From Bacteroidota bacterium (lineage in GTDB: Bacteria; Bacteroidota; Bacteroidia; B-17B0; Aurantibacillaceae): DNA of 64,000 nt. Every line of letters begins with the position of its first letter. Position 1 is the stretch's first letter. The notes beneath the pieces are model-generated. The model searched no databases. It was not told the DNA's origin and worked only from the letters and a program-made list of their open reading frames with translations. This document shows positions 16,553 through 26,244 of the stretch, piece after piece. Location: positions 62,001 to 126,000 of the forward strand of contig JACPOC010000032.1 of assembly GCA_016185125.1 (NCBI GenBank), written 5' to 3'. Made by a program: the position numbers and the translations under genes.

Positions 16553-17398
16553 GTGTTAATAATCACCAAAATAGAGGAATTACAGGCATTTTTAGCTGAT
16601 AAAAAAGCAAATAATTTTTCTATAGGATTTGTACCAACCATGGGCGCACTGCACGCCGGGCACATTTCCCTTATTAATTCTTCAAATTTGGAGTGCGATA
16701 TAACGGTTTGCAGTATTTTTGTTAATCCTACTCAATTTAACGATAAAAACGACCTAGAAAGGTATCCAAAAACCCCTCAGGACGATATTAAAATGTTAAA
16801 AAACGCCGATTGCGACGTTGTTTTTATGCCTTCAGCCGAAGAAATGTATCCTCACCAAGATGAACGCCAATTTGATTTTGGTTATTTGGATAAAGTTTTG
16901 GAAGGAGATCACCGTCCCGGGCATTTTAACGGCGTGGCCCAGATTGTAAGTCGTTTGTTTAACGTAGTGAAGCCCGATAAAGCATTTTTTGGAAGTAAAG
17001 ATTATCAACAGGTGATGATTATCCGCGCTTTGGTTGAGAAATTAAAATATCCGATAAAAATTATTACCTGTGCTACTTTACGCGAAAGCGATGGTTTAGC
17101 TATGAGTTCGCGTAACATGTTGCTCAATGCAAAGGAGCGGGAAGTTGCCAAGATTATTCCTAAATTAATGCAAGAGGCAAATGAATTAAAGCATAAAGGA
17201 AAAGAGGTGGGTGAAATTAAAGAACATGTAATTTCGGAGCTGAATAAAAGAGGTAATTACGAATTGGATTATTTTACCATTTGCGATGCCGATACGTTAA
17301 AAGAATTAAAATCGTTTAAAGATGCTGAGCGCCAGGTTGCCCTTATAGCCTGTTATGTAGGAAAAATACGGTTGATAGACAATATTTTGTTAAAATAA
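16553..17398 (+). CDS. panC: Pantothenate synthetase (pantoate--beta-alanine ligase)
   Basis: 281 residues, normal for PanC. It condenses D-pantoate and beta-alanine with ATP to make pantothenate, the precursor of coenzyme A, in the cytoplasm. Visible motifs are VPTMGALHAGHISLI (the ATP-binding HxGH, residues 28-42), FVNPTQFNDKNDLERYPKT (pantoate binding), LEGDHRPGHFNGVAQIV near residue 121, FFGSKDYQQVMIIR near 145 and AMSSRNMLLN near 183 (the KMSKS-like loop). The start is GTG: no in-frame ATG lies upstream, and conserved sequence begins directly with LIITKIEELQ. It is divergent from the short glycogen synthase across an 89-base promoter region, a common Bacteroidota arrangement. No panD follows here. 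Confidence 0.97.
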   Translation: MLIITKIEELQAFLADKKANNFSIGFVPTMGALHAGHISLINSSNLECDITVCSIFVNPTQFNDKNDLERYPKTPQDDIKMLKNADCDVVFMPSAEEMYPHQDERQFDFGYLDKVLEGDHRPGHFNGVAQIVSRLFNVVKPDKAFFGSKDYQQVMIIRALVEKLKYPIKIITCATLRESDGLAMSSRNMLLNAKEREVAKIIPKLMQEANELKHKGKEVGEIKEHVISELNKRGNYELDYFTICDADTLKELKSFKDAERQVALIACYVGKIRLIDNILLK

Positions 17399-17449
17399 TA
17401 GGTTATGTGCTTTATTTTAAGTACATTTATTATAACTAAATAAAATATC

Positions 17450-19633
17450 ATGGTAAAAAGAATAAAATTATTCGTTCCATTAATCTTTAGCACTCTTTTT
17501 TTTATTGATCAAGTTAATGCCCAATGCGCTGCCACGTTTACTTCTACGGCAGGCGCAAATAATACCTATTCATTTCAAGGTACTGCTTTGCCTTCAAATA
17601 CAACAGTTAGTTATTCTTGGAATTATGGAGATGGAGCTATTGGCAATGGAAGCGTGGTAACTCACCAATACAACAGCAGTGGAATTTTTACCGTTACCTT
17701 AAATATTATGACAACCGCGCCGAGTTGCAGTGCGACCATAAGTCAAACTATAAACGCTATACAATGTCCTATAAATTCGAATTTTAGTTATACCATAAAT
17801 ACGGGCGGTGTAGTTAATTTTTCAAATACGTCAACAGGCACTACTTCAAATACATCCGTTTATTGGTTTTTTGGTGATGGTAATTTTGCAGGGCCTTCCA
17901 ATACGGCATCTTATACTTACACGAACAATGGCACTTATAGCGCATCAGTTTATTTAACGGATTCGGTTTTAGGCTGCGCCGACAGTATCGCATTTGCCAT
18001 AACCATTAGCGGCTTGCCATGTAATCTTAGCGCAGGCTTTACTTCCTCGACAATTAATGGATCGGAATACTTCAGCAATACCAGTACTCCAAATTTTCCA
18101 ACTCCAACCTGCGCTTGGAATTTTGGCGATGGCACAACCGGTACAGTATTTTCACCGGTTCATACTTACAGCGCTTCAGGAACCTATACTGTTTTATTAA
18201 CTATTAGCCAAGGAACATGCGCATCAAGTTTTTCAAGCGCGGTAACTACAACTATTGCCGCGCCTCCTCCCCCATGTTCTGTTACCGCCAACTTTACTTA
18301 TACCTTAGGCAGCAATGGCAGTGTCAGTTTCAGTAATACTTCTACTGGTGTAAGTACTACAACATTTGTCACCAATTGGAACTTTGGAAATGGGAACTAC
18401 GCATATGCAAATAATACGCCAACCTATACTTTTACCAGCAATGGAACCTATTCAGTGGCACTAACTGTTGTTGATAGTTCTTATGCCTGCTCTGATAGTA
18501 TTATGATTCCAATAACAATATCAAATGTTACGTGCGGATTAAACCCCACTTATATAACTGTTTATGCTTCACAAGCCAATAATGGTGCTGCAACATTTTA
18601 CAGCAATATGTCCAACACTACTAACTTGCTTCTTTGGAATTTTGGCAACGGGGCAACCTCAACGGCTACTACGCCTAGCACAACTTACAGTGCATCAGGT
18701 ATATATACAATAACCTTATCGGTTACAAATGCCACTAATTCTGCATGCAGTACATTAGTCACCCAAACAATTTCAATCTATTATTTTCCGTGTACCTATT
18801 CCGCATCTTTTACCAGTACGCTTACGGGCAATACCCTTAATGTTACTAATACAACATCAGGCACTAGTCCAAACCCTTATTATCTGTTTAATTGGGGTGA
18901 TGGCAATTATAGTGGCAGCATTACTGTTGTAAATGCCTCGCATACTTATTCAATTAACGGCACTTACACTGTATTTTTAAGCGCGGGGGATTCCACTAAC
19001 TTTATGTGTAAAGACTCCACGGCAATAGTAATAAATATTACGAATGCAACACCATGTTCGGTTAACTCCAACTATTCTTTGCAAAAAGACAACACGCAAT
19101 TGTATTCCTGGTTCGCTTATCCCGCCAATTATGGAAGCAATGTTGCATCGGTTATCTGGACTTGGGGTGATGGAACTTCGTCAACTACTCCTTACCCTTC
19201 CCATACATACTCGGCGGTAGGCTGGTATAACATCTGCCAGACCGTGAGTTTAACCTGTGGAAGCCAATCTACTACGTGCTACAACAATTACTTAAATAAA
19301 ACCGCAGAATCAAATGCGGTTGTATTTATTCAGGTGGTTAATCCTGTAACAGGAATAAACAATTATGAAGCTACAAAAAAGAATGTAAGCATTGAGCCAA
19401 ATCCTAATAATGGAGAATTTACTTTAAATTTTAATGGCTTTCAATCCGCTGATCCATTAGAAATTTTAATATATAATGCTTACGGCGAATTGATAAATAA
19501 AAATGTGAATACTTTAACATCTGAAAATGGAATTAAAAAAATAGATCTGAGCAACTTCCCCAACGGTTGTTATATAGTAACAATAAAAAATACGAATACT
19601 GTTATATCAAGAAAATTAATAATTAACAGATAA
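17450..19633 (+). CDS. Secreted PKD-repeat protein with T9SS type A sorting domain
   Basis: 727 residues with a signal peptide (ending FFIDQVNAQ) and about six PKD or PKD-like domains of 85-95 residues, each centred on a W-N/F-G-D-G motif and ending with HTYxxxGTYTV (WNYGDGAIG, WFFGDGNFA, WNFGDGTTG, WNFGNGNYA, WNFGNGATS, WTWGDGTSS). The last 80 residues form a type A C-terminal domain: IEPNPNNGEFTLNFNGF, then EILIYNAYGELI, and finally GCYIVTIKNTNTVISRKLII. T9SS would carry it across the outer membrane, with cleavage and probable attachment to the surface. PKD domains usually act as spacers or in protein or glycan binding; no catalytic domain is visible. It converges with the gene ending at 19682. 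Confidence 0.88.
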   Translation: MVKRIKLFVPLIFSTLFFIDQVNAQCAATFTSTAGANNTYSFQGTALPSNTTVSYSWNYGDGAIGNGSVVTHQYNSSGIFTVTLNIMTTAPSCSATISQTINAIQCPINSNFSYTINTGGVVNFSNTSTGTTSNTSVYWFFGDGNFAGPSNTASYTYTNNGTYSASVYLTDSVLGCADSIAFAITISGLPCNLSAGFTSSTINGSEYFSNTSTPNFPTPTCAWNFGDGTTGTVFSPVHTYSASGTYTVLLTISQGTCASSFSSAVTTTIAAPPPPCSVTANFTYTLGSNGSVSFSNTSTGVSTTTFVTNWNFGNGNYAYANNTPTYTFTSNGTYSVALTVVDSSYACSDSIMIPITISNVTCGLNPTYITVYASQANNGAATFYSNMSNTTNLLLWNFGNGATSTATTPSTTYSASGIYTITLSVTNATNSACSTLVTQTISIYYFPCTYSASFTSTLTGNTLNVTNTTSGTSPNPYYLFNWGDGNYSGSITVVNASHTYSINGTYTVFLSAGDSTNFMCKDSTAIVINITNATPCSVNSNYSLQKDNTQLYSWFAYPANYGSNVASVIWTWGDGTSSTTPYPSHTYSAVGWYNICQTVSLTCGSQSTTCYNNYLNKTAESNAVVFIQVVNPVTGINNYEATKKNVSIEPNPNNGEFTLNFNGFQSADPLEILIYNAYGELINKNVNTLTSENGIKKIDLSNFPNGCYIVTIKNTNTVISRKLIINR

Positions 19634-19681
19634 TTTTATTTGTTTAGAAATAATCTAACAATTGAATAACTTACGTTAAAA

Positions 19682-21742
19682 CTATTCCTTCACAAATTTT
19701 TTAATTAGAGTATTGGCTTCACTTTGTATCTCCAATAAATAAATTCCGGGGTTTAATTTATCAATATACAATTGCGAAGCGTTAGACTCATGAATTAGAG
19801 TTTGACCCTGTAAATTGTATAGGATAAGATTATTTATTTTAGCAGGACTGCTTACATAAATGATGTCATGTGCAGGGCTTGGATAAATAAGATATTCACT
19901 ATTTATAAGAAGAGCATGAACAGAGGTAATTACATTCGGAAAAAAATAATTCCAAATATCCCTAAACATAGAGTTTCTTTTTGCTGAAGTAACAATGGTT
20001 TCGAATGGAAAAGTGATATAAACCAACTTTGCGGACGCTGTTCCGCCGGAGAAAGTGCCAGAGTAATTTATTGCTCCCACATTGCTTCCTGAATTTGTAA
20101 ATTTTAAGCAAGAGGCACTGCCATTCAAAGGGGTTATTACATCCGGATAATCTACGTTGTAAGAACCGTTAGTTCCGTTATCAAAAAAAGTAGTATCGGT
20201 AAAAGTAAAAAGATTATTGAAAGGCTCCTTTACCGCCTTATACCAGGTCGATGCTTGTCCGTTAGGCGCGTCGGCCACATAAGAAGCTTTTAAGTAATTA
20301 TTATAGAAACTTTTATCGGCAGTAGTTCCGTTATTATCAAGATCCCACCCAATTTCAGATCCACTTACAAAAAAATTCCCGCCTTGTTTTAAATAATTAC
20401 TTACCTGGGTTTGCTCCGTTGAATTAAATGTTTGGTTAGCCGTACTTTCTTTTCCTAATATCCAGTCAACCATTTTATAAGTGTTTATGTTTAACAAGCC
20501 ATCCTGTAAAGCTTCATTGGTAGCAGAAGAAAAATATTTTGCGTTAGAATAAGCCGACCCTCCATGATGCTTTATAAAATCATACGTGTTACCTGTTACT
20601 GATCGGTCAAATCCATTTACAATCAGTAAAGAATCCTGGTAATTACAAGGCACCGCCCCTAACACTTCTGAAACCGGTGATGTAAGAGAATAAGTACTGT
20701 TGTAAGCTGAAATTTTAATAAAATAAACCTGATTTGGCGTAAGAGCAGTTAAGGTAAGATTAGTTTTTGCCAGTAATTGCGGCGCTGAAAAACTTACACC
20801 ATTTATACTTAGGTAAACTTTGTAATGAGTTACATTAGGATCATTTTTAACTTTTACTTCAAGCGAATTGTTTGTTTTATTAAGCAGCGCAAATGATAAA
20901 GGTGTATTTAACGACGTGATATTTCCATAAGGATATTCGGGAGGATTGATAGCACCTTCATCACTAAGCATAGAATTTAGAGAGCCTGTAAGTATTGATT
21001 TTATGGTTGTGGGAACGCCATTATGTATAACACTATTTTGAATGAGGCGAATACCATGGCTGTAATCCATATAAGAATCTGCATGCACATTTGTAACAGG
21101 TTGAATAGGATTGCCAATACTTGTATGCCATCCATATATGATTACTCGATTGGCGGTACTGTAAATAAGATTTGAAATGATAACATCTTTTTTATCTCCC
21201 GCAACCAATGCCCCAAGATAGTACGGCGGTATAAAGCCATTACGCTGTGTTTTAACCATTTCGTTATGCTGCGCAAAAGCCTGTACAGTGGTCATGGTGA
21301 CACTTGCGGGTATAGTCAAAGGATTCACGGTTAAAGTAGCCTGGGCATAAATATCGTTTACCATTTTACGCGTTGGTAATGTACATCCTATACTGTCGGC
21401 AATTTTAGTGGCGAGCATTGGTGACATTGGACACAAAAAATAATCAGCATTTGAACCGATTGCCAGGTAATCGGGCAGCACATAATAGGTAACACTTTGC
21501 AATGATCCGTTTATAACGGCACTGCTTGTAACAGCAGTTAAAGTTCTCGAAAAATCAGGAATATTACCGCTAATAACTTCATTATAAATACTACTTTCCC
21601 TTGCACTAAGATTTAGAGAAGCAATTTGCGCTGTATATTGTGACCCCGTAAGCATGGAGACCAGCCGTGGAGGAACATTTAAAAACTGTGCTTTCGAAAA
21701 AAAAACAAGTGTAAGGAAACTTAAAAAAACAATACGGCGCAT
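19682..21742 (-). CDS. Secreted multidomain protein with fibronectin III-like domain and T9SS type A sorting domain
   Basis: 686 residues with a signal peptide (MRRIVFLSFLTLVFFSKAQF). Residues ~75-260 contain a distinctive conserved region (YYVLPDYLAIGSNADYFLCP, LPTRKMVNDIY, VAGDKKDVIISN, IIYGWHTSIGNPIQPV, DYSHGIRLI). It recurs, from pattern memory, in secreted proteins of several phyla, but I know no assigned activity; its Asp, His and Tyr residues suggest an enzyme. A fibronectin III-like domain follows (~280-360), then a Rossmann-like region (~370-600, VSGSEIGWDLDNNG) resembling glutamine-amidotransferase-like lipoprotein domains. The end is a type A sorting domain (YPSPAHDIIYVSS to GIYLLEIQ). 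It starts 18 bases after the beta-propeller gene, so the two form an operon and may act together. Confidence 0.8.
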   Translation of the reverse strand: MRRIVFLSFLTLVFFSKAQFLNVPPRLVSMLTGSQYTAQIASLNLSARESSIYNEVISGNIPDFSRTLTAVTSSAVINGSLQSVTYYVLPDYLAIGSNADYFLCPMSPMLATKIADSIGCTLPTRKMVNDIYAQATLTVNPLTIPASVTMTTVQAFAQHNEMVKTQRNGFIPPYYLGALVAGDKKDVIISNLIYSTANRVIIYGWHTSIGNPIQPVTNVHADSYMDYSHGIRLIQNSVIHNGVPTTIKSILTGSLNSMLSDEGAINPPEYPYGNITSLNTPLSFALLNKTNNSLEVKVKNDPNVTHYKVYLSINGVSFSAPQLLAKTNLTLTALTPNQVYFIKISAYNSTYSLTSPVSEVLGAVPCNYQDSLLIVNGFDRSVTGNTYDFIKHHGGSAYSNAKYFSSATNEALQDGLLNINTYKMVDWILGKESTANQTFNSTEQTQVSNYLKQGGNFFVSGSEIGWDLDNNGTTADKSFYNNYLKASYVADAPNGQASTWYKAVKEPFNNLFTFTDTTFFDNGTNGSYNVDYPDVITPLNGSASCLKFTNSGSNVGAINYSGTFSGGTASAKLVYITFPFETIVTSAKRNSMFRDIWNYFFPNVITSVHALLINSEYLIYPSPAHDIIYVSSPAKINNLILYNLQGQTLIHESNASQLYIDKLNPGIYLLEIQSEANTLIKKFVKE

Positions 21743-21760
21743 ACATAAAAGTACAAAAAT

Positions 21761-24175
21761 TTATTTATACAATACTTGAGCACCTTTACTTTTGCGAATG
21801 AATGTTTCAATATTAATTATTTCATTTTTTCCATCCCTTACTAAATGTTTATCTTTTATATAAAGCGTACTGCCTTTTTTTAGATCAATTACAGAGCCTT
21901 TTGTAATTATAAATTTAGAATTTATGGTGTATGTTCTTTTGCGTTCGACAACAAGTTTTCCATCTATCTTAACCGCTTGGTTCTCGGTTGTATTCACTCT
22001 GATCTCTTTTCTTGAATTTAAATTGCTCAACAATTCTGTTTGCCAAATCCCACGCCCATAGGTTGCCGCCACAAGCTTGTTCGCATAATAATTAAACGAC
22101 AAGCCGGTAACCATAACGCCAGGCAGTGCATGTTCCACTGCATTCATTTTATTCCACACGGCCGAATCGCTGGTTAACTCCGCAAAATAAACTCCATCAT
22201 CAGCTGCGAGGTAAGTAATAGTGCTGAACTTATCTCTTTTAATTTTATTTAATCCAATAGCGGGCAAATATCCATTTAATTTTTTAAAAATACATTTTGC
22301 TGAATCCGGAACATAAGTTACCTGCAACAACAAACAATCCGTTTGATCAAAAGGGTTTTTAGCTATCAGATTAAATTTCATCCCATCGCTCAAATCCAAT
22401 TCTACATCGCACACTTCCATCCAACGGAAAACCTCAAGCGTGTTATAATTTATTAAGGATGTAATGTCGATCCATTCTTTAGCGCCCGCTTTCAAGTCAG
22501 GGCTAAAAAACATCTTTCCCGCGTTTTCTTTACTGCCCCAATTTTGATTTGCATAAACTATCACTCCGGTATTTAAATTTCCAAAACTCATGCACTTAAT
22601 AGAATTATTACGTAAATTTCCATTTTCGTCCTTAACATCAGGCATTGCGGTAAATCTTTCCAACAGCGTTTCTCCTTTTTGCAGTCTATATTTATTAATT
22701 CGCCACACGTCGTGATAACCAACGTACACAAACGAATCTTTTATCAATAGCGGTCGTTTAGTTTCATATTTATTATCAGGAATTGATAAATAATTATGCA
22801 AGCCCAACTTTATATTATGGTAATAAATTGATGGCGCATTACATTCAATTATCGAAGACACCTCATCCAGTACTAAGCCCAGATATCCATCGCCACAACT
22901 GTTAATTGTATTTGTTGAGGAATTTTCTGAAATTAAAAACCCACCGTTATCCTGTGCGCCGCCTGAAGCAAACATCGTGTCGCTTTGCGCCACATCTATT
23001 CCCCAGAATTGATTAACATTTAAACCCGTACCATTTAAATTTTTCCACTGTGGCGGATTATATTGATTGATAAAAGAAACCCCACCGTCATTTCCTGTTA
23101 TAAATACATCTTTAACTCCTTTTATACTGTGTTGCACTAACTTTGCCGCCCGCACATCCGCATGTGTATTTTCGCCATTATACACTCCAATTTTTTCAAA
23201 CGATTTTCCTCCATTAACACTTCTTGATATTTCTGTCATACAAATATAAATTACAGAGGTGTCTAACTCATTTACCGATAATTCCAAATTCCAATAGGTG
23301 CCGCTATAGGTATGATTAACCGGCAAAGTATTTAAGGTGGAGAAATTAATGCCATTAAAAAACTGAACAAAAACATCTGTAACTCCAAGTGCTACATAAA
23401 ACTTGTTTTTAAATGCTTCTTTATTAATTACGGCCACTTCTATGCGTTCTGATTTTATACCTTTTGGTGTAATGTCCGTAATTGATTTTCCAAAGTTCTC
23501 ACACACATATAATTTAGGGTCGTAAAAATTATTTGTTCGTGTGCAGACATAAAATTTCCCGGTTTCAAACGGCGCGAATTCTACATCACAAAACGAAATA
23601 TCTTTGTCTTTTTCGAACGGAATTTTAATTTCCTCAAAGCTTGCCCATTCATTTCTGGTAATAAAAATTTGCTTTGATGTGTAAGCTATCATTTCAGATG
23701 AGTTCTGCGGATTCATCACCAAACCTTCCATCATAAAAAGATTTTGCCTTACTGCTTTCGGGCCAACTTCCTGCCAAGATATTCCTCCATTAACTGTTTT
23801 CAAAATGCCATTACCATAACCCATTGGCAAAGCACTGTTGTGACCTGTAGCAATAAAAATAGTATTGTTTTGTGTGCCGGGCTTCACAACAATATCTGCA
23901 ACGCCAAAACTCATCCCCACATAAGAATCAGATATACATTGCCACAATGGCTTTTCGGCTGTTGCGTTAATTGTTTTAAATAAACCGCCACTGCAGCTTC
24001 CGGCCAAAACAAAATTTAAGTTTTTATCGTCTACCCAAACCGATTTAATGAAACCTTTTACCTGTGTATTCATCTCTTTAGGACCCACGTATTTCCAACC
24101 ACCCGCATTTGTTTGAGCATTGATTTTAAAAAAAACAAACAGAATAAATATCTCAAAATAACACAAAAATTTCAT
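21761..24175 (-). CDS. Secreted BNR/VPS10-like beta-propeller protein
   Basis: 804 residues with a signal peptide (MKFLCYFEIFILFVFFKINAQ). Residues ~25-720 carry irregular BNR-like repeats (GGLFKTINATAEKPLWQ, GILKTVNGGISWQEVG, ISRSVNGGKSFEKIG, VMVTGLSFNYYANKLVAATYGRGIW), indicating a seven- to ten-bladed propeller of the sortilin type. The C-terminal ~90 residues are lysine-rich and beta-like, and do not match a known T9SS sorting domain. It is the first gene of a two-gene operon with the 686-residue cargo. It is only distantly similar to the 1013-residue propeller at 5615-8656. A binding role is more likely than catalysis, but no ligand can be proposed. Confidence 0.8.
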   Translation of the reverse strand: MKFLCYFEIFILFVFFKINAQTNAGGWKYVGPKEMNTQVKGFIKSVWVDDKNLNFVLAGSCSGGLFKTINATAEKPLWQCISDSYVGMSFGVADIVVKPGTQNNTIFIATGHNSALPMGYGNGILKTVNGGISWQEVGPKAVRQNLFMMEGLVMNPQNSSEMIAYTSKQIFITRNEWASFEEIKIPFEKDKDISFCDVEFAPFETGKFYVCTRTNNFYDPKLYVCENFGKSITDITPKGIKSERIEVAVINKEAFKNKFYVALGVTDVFVQFFNGINFSTLNTLPVNHTYSGTYWNLELSVNELDTSVIYICMTEISRSVNGGKSFEKIGVYNGENTHADVRAAKLVQHSIKGVKDVFITGNDGGVSFINQYNPPQWKNLNGTGLNVNQFWGIDVAQSDTMFASGGAQDNGGFLISENSSTNTINSCGDGYLGLVLDEVSSIIECNAPSIYYHNIKLGLHNYLSIPDNKYETKRPLLIKDSFVYVGYHDVWRINKYRLQKGETLLERFTAMPDVKDENGNLRNNSIKCMSFGNLNTGVIVYANQNWGSKENAGKMFFSPDLKAGAKEWIDITSLINYNTLEVFRWMEVCDVELDLSDGMKFNLIAKNPFDQTDCLLLQVTYVPDSAKCIFKKLNGYLPAIGLNKIKRDKFSTITYLAADDGVYFAELTSDSAVWNKMNAVEHALPGVMVTGLSFNYYANKLVAATYGRGIWQTELLSNLNSRKEIRVNTTENQAVKIDGKLVVERKRTYTINSKFIITKGSVIDLKKGSTLYIKDKHLVRDGKNEIINIETFIRKSKGAQVLYK

Positions 24176-24200
24176 GTTTAAATTTAACCAATTAAATGGC

Positions 24201-24208
24201 TATTTTTG
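24201..24208 (+). promoter_or_regulatory. glyQS: -7 box of glyQS
   Basis: TATTTTTG matches TAnnTTTG and ends 18 bases before the ATG at 24227, inside the 51-base region between divergent genes. Confidence 0.45.
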
Positions 24209-24226
24209 CTGCCATAAATTTATTGT

Positions 24227-25768
24227 ATGTCGCAAAAACCGGAAGATTTTTTTAAAAACATTATTTCTCACAGTAAAGAGTACGGCTATATTTTTCAAAG
24301 TAGTGAAATTTATGACGGATTAAGTGCTGTTTATGATTATGGACAAAACGGCGCAGAATTAAAAAAGAATATCCGCGAATATTGGTGGAGAGCCATGGTG
24401 CAATTAAATGAAAATATTGTAGGCATAGATTCTTCTATATTTATGCATCCCACTATCTGGAAAGCAAGCGGACACGTAGATGCCTTTAACGATCCTTTAA
24501 TTGATAATAAAGACAGTAAAAAAAGATACCGTGCCGATGTTTTAATTGAAGAGCATGTAGCAAAAATTGAAGAGAAAATTGAAAAGGAAGTTGAGAAAGC
24601 AAAAAAACGTTTTGAAAATTTTGACGAAACAATGTTCCGCTCAACTAACGGAAGAGTGGCTGAATATCAGGCAAAAATCAACGAGATAAACAGTCGTTTT
24701 AAAAACGCGTTAAACGATGGCAATCTTGCAGAAGTAAAACAAATTATTGTGGATTGCGAAATAGTAGATCCTGTTAGCGGAAGCAGAAACTGGACAGATG
24801 TAAGACAATTTAATTTGATGTTCTCAACCTCCATGGGCTCGGTTGCCGAAGAAGGAAACACCATTTATTTACGCCCAGAAACTGCGCAGGGAATTTTTGT
24901 GAATTATTTAAATGTACAAAAAACCGGGCGCATGAAATTACCCTTTGGAATTGCACAAACAGGAAAAGCTTTCAGAAATGAAATTGTTGCGCGCCAGTTT
25001 ATTTTCAGGATGCGTGAATTTGAACAAATGGAAATGCAATTTTTTGTAAAGCCGGGCACCGAAATGCAATGGTATGAACATTGGAAGGAAGAACGCTTAA
25101 AATGGCATTTGAGTTTAGGTTTAGGAAGGGAAAATTATAAATTTCACGACCATGTAAAACTGGCGCATTATGCTAACGCAGCGGCGGATATTGAATTTAA
25201 ATTTCCTTTTGGATTTAAGGAATTGGAAGGAATACATTCGCGAACCGATTTTGATTTAAAACAACACGAACAATTTAGTGGTAAAAAACTGCAATATTTT
25301 GATCAGGAAGCAAACATAAGCTACGTGCCTTATGTAGTGGAAACATCGGTTGGATTAGACCGTTTATTTTTATCCATCCTTTCCTCTTCCTATAAAGAAG
25401 AAACGCTTGAAAACGGTGAAACCCGCGTAGTACTTAGCCTTCCGCCTGCCCTTGCGCCAATTAAAGTGGCAGTATTTCCATTAGTAAAAAAAGATGGCTT
25501 GCCCGAGCTTGCGCAAATTATTGTTAACCTTTTAAAATTTGATCATATTGTTACCATTGATGAAAAAGACACGGTTGGCAAACGTTATAGAAGGCAGGAC
25601 GCAATCGGCACTCCGTTCTGCATCACAGTAGATCATCAGAGTTTGGAAGATGACACGGTAACAGTGCGCTACAGAGATACCATGAAACAAGAACGTTTAA
25701 AAATTGATAAGCTTGCTAAATTTTTAGATGAGAAAGTAAGTTTAAAAAGTTTACTTCAACTACTTTAA
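24227..25768 (+). CDS. glyQS: Glycyl-tRNA synthetase, single-chain class II type
   Basis: 513 residues. It charges tRNA-Gly with glycine using ATP. The layout is that of the dimeric (eukaryote/archaeon-like) GlyRS used by Bacteroidota, not the alpha2beta2 enzyme of Proteobacteria: the N-terminus has GYIFQSSEIYDGLSAVYDYG (residues 19-38), motif 1 follows with FMHPTIWKASGHVDAFNDP near 80, motif 2 is FRNEIVARQFIFRMREFEQM near 250, and motif 3 is VETSVGLDRLFLSIL near 375. The last ~100 residues are the anticodon-binding domain (APIKVAVFPLVKKDG, VGKRYRRQDAIGTPFCITVD). It is transcribed alone and divergently from the beta-propeller operon. Confidence 0.97.
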   Translation: MSQKPEDFFKNIISHSKEYGYIFQSSEIYDGLSAVYDYGQNGAELKKNIREYWWRAMVQLNENIVGIDSSIFMHPTIWKASGHVDAFNDPLIDNKDSKKRYRADVLIEEHVAKIEEKIEKEVEKAKKRFENFDETMFRSTNGRVAEYQAKINEINSRFKNALNDGNLAEVKQIIVDCEIVDPVSGSRNWTDVRQFNLMFSTSMGSVAEEGNTIYLRPETAQGIFVNYLNVQKTGRMKLPFGIAQTGKAFRNEIVARQFIFRMREFEQMEMQFFVKPGTEMQWYEHWKEERLKWHLSLGLGRENYKFHDHVKLAHYANAAADIEFKFPFGFKELEGIHSRTDFDLKQHEQFSGKKLQYFDQEANISYVPYVVETSVGLDRLFLSILSSSYKEETLENGETRVVLSLPPALAPIKVAVFPLVKKDGLPELAQIIVNLLKFDHIVTIDEKDTVGKRYRRQDAIGTPFCITVDHQSLEDDTVTVRYRDTMKQERLKIDKLAKFLDEKVSLKSLLQLL

Positions 25769-25848
25769 TAATTATTTTCTTTTTAACGCTGAGCCGTGAG
25801 TTTGGAGTAGCGAGTTCGCTGAAAAACACTTTTAATGTATTTGTGCGT

Positions 25849-26244
25849 TTATTTAAAATTAGCTGCAATTTTTGCTGCTATACCTTCAAATTCCTGTTTT
25901 GATAATTTTAATTTCTCGTTACTGAAATTGCAATCGTTGGGCGTGTTTATAGGAATCAGATGAATATGCGCATGAGCCACCTCTAAACCTATCACGTGCA
26001 TTGATACGCGATTACATTCGATAGAAGACTTAATGGCAACGGCAACGCGTTTGGCGAAATTCATTAAACCTGTATATTCTGATGCCTCCAAGTCAAACAG
26101 ATAATCTACCTCAACTTTTGGAACAACCAACACATGTCCTTTTTTTAGCGGAGAAATATCTAAAAAGGCTATAAAATGCTGATTTTCAGCAACTTTGAAA
26201 CATGGAATTTCGCCGGCTATAATTTTAGAAAAAATAGTGGGCAT
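25849..26244 (-). CDS. HIT family protein (histidine triad nucleotide hydrolase)
   Basis: 131 residues, the standard HIT length. The start MPTIFSKIIAGEIPCFKVAE and the helix-strand pattern are characteristic, and the histidine triad HAHIHLIPI lies near residue 90. HIT proteins hydrolyse AMP conjugates such as adenosine phosphoramidates; the physiological substrate is unknown here. The ATG overlaps the greA stop codon by one base (TAATG), so translation is coupled to greA. The pairing of greA with a HIT gene is familiar in Bacteroidota, although no functional link is proven. Confidence 0.93.
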   Translation of the reverse strand: MPTIFSKIIAGEIPCFKVAENQHFIAFLDISPLKKGHVLVVPKVEVDYLFDLEASEYTGLMNFAKRVAVAIKSSIECNRVSMHVIGLEVAHAHIHLIPINTPNDCNFSNEKLKLSKQEFEGIAAKIAANFK

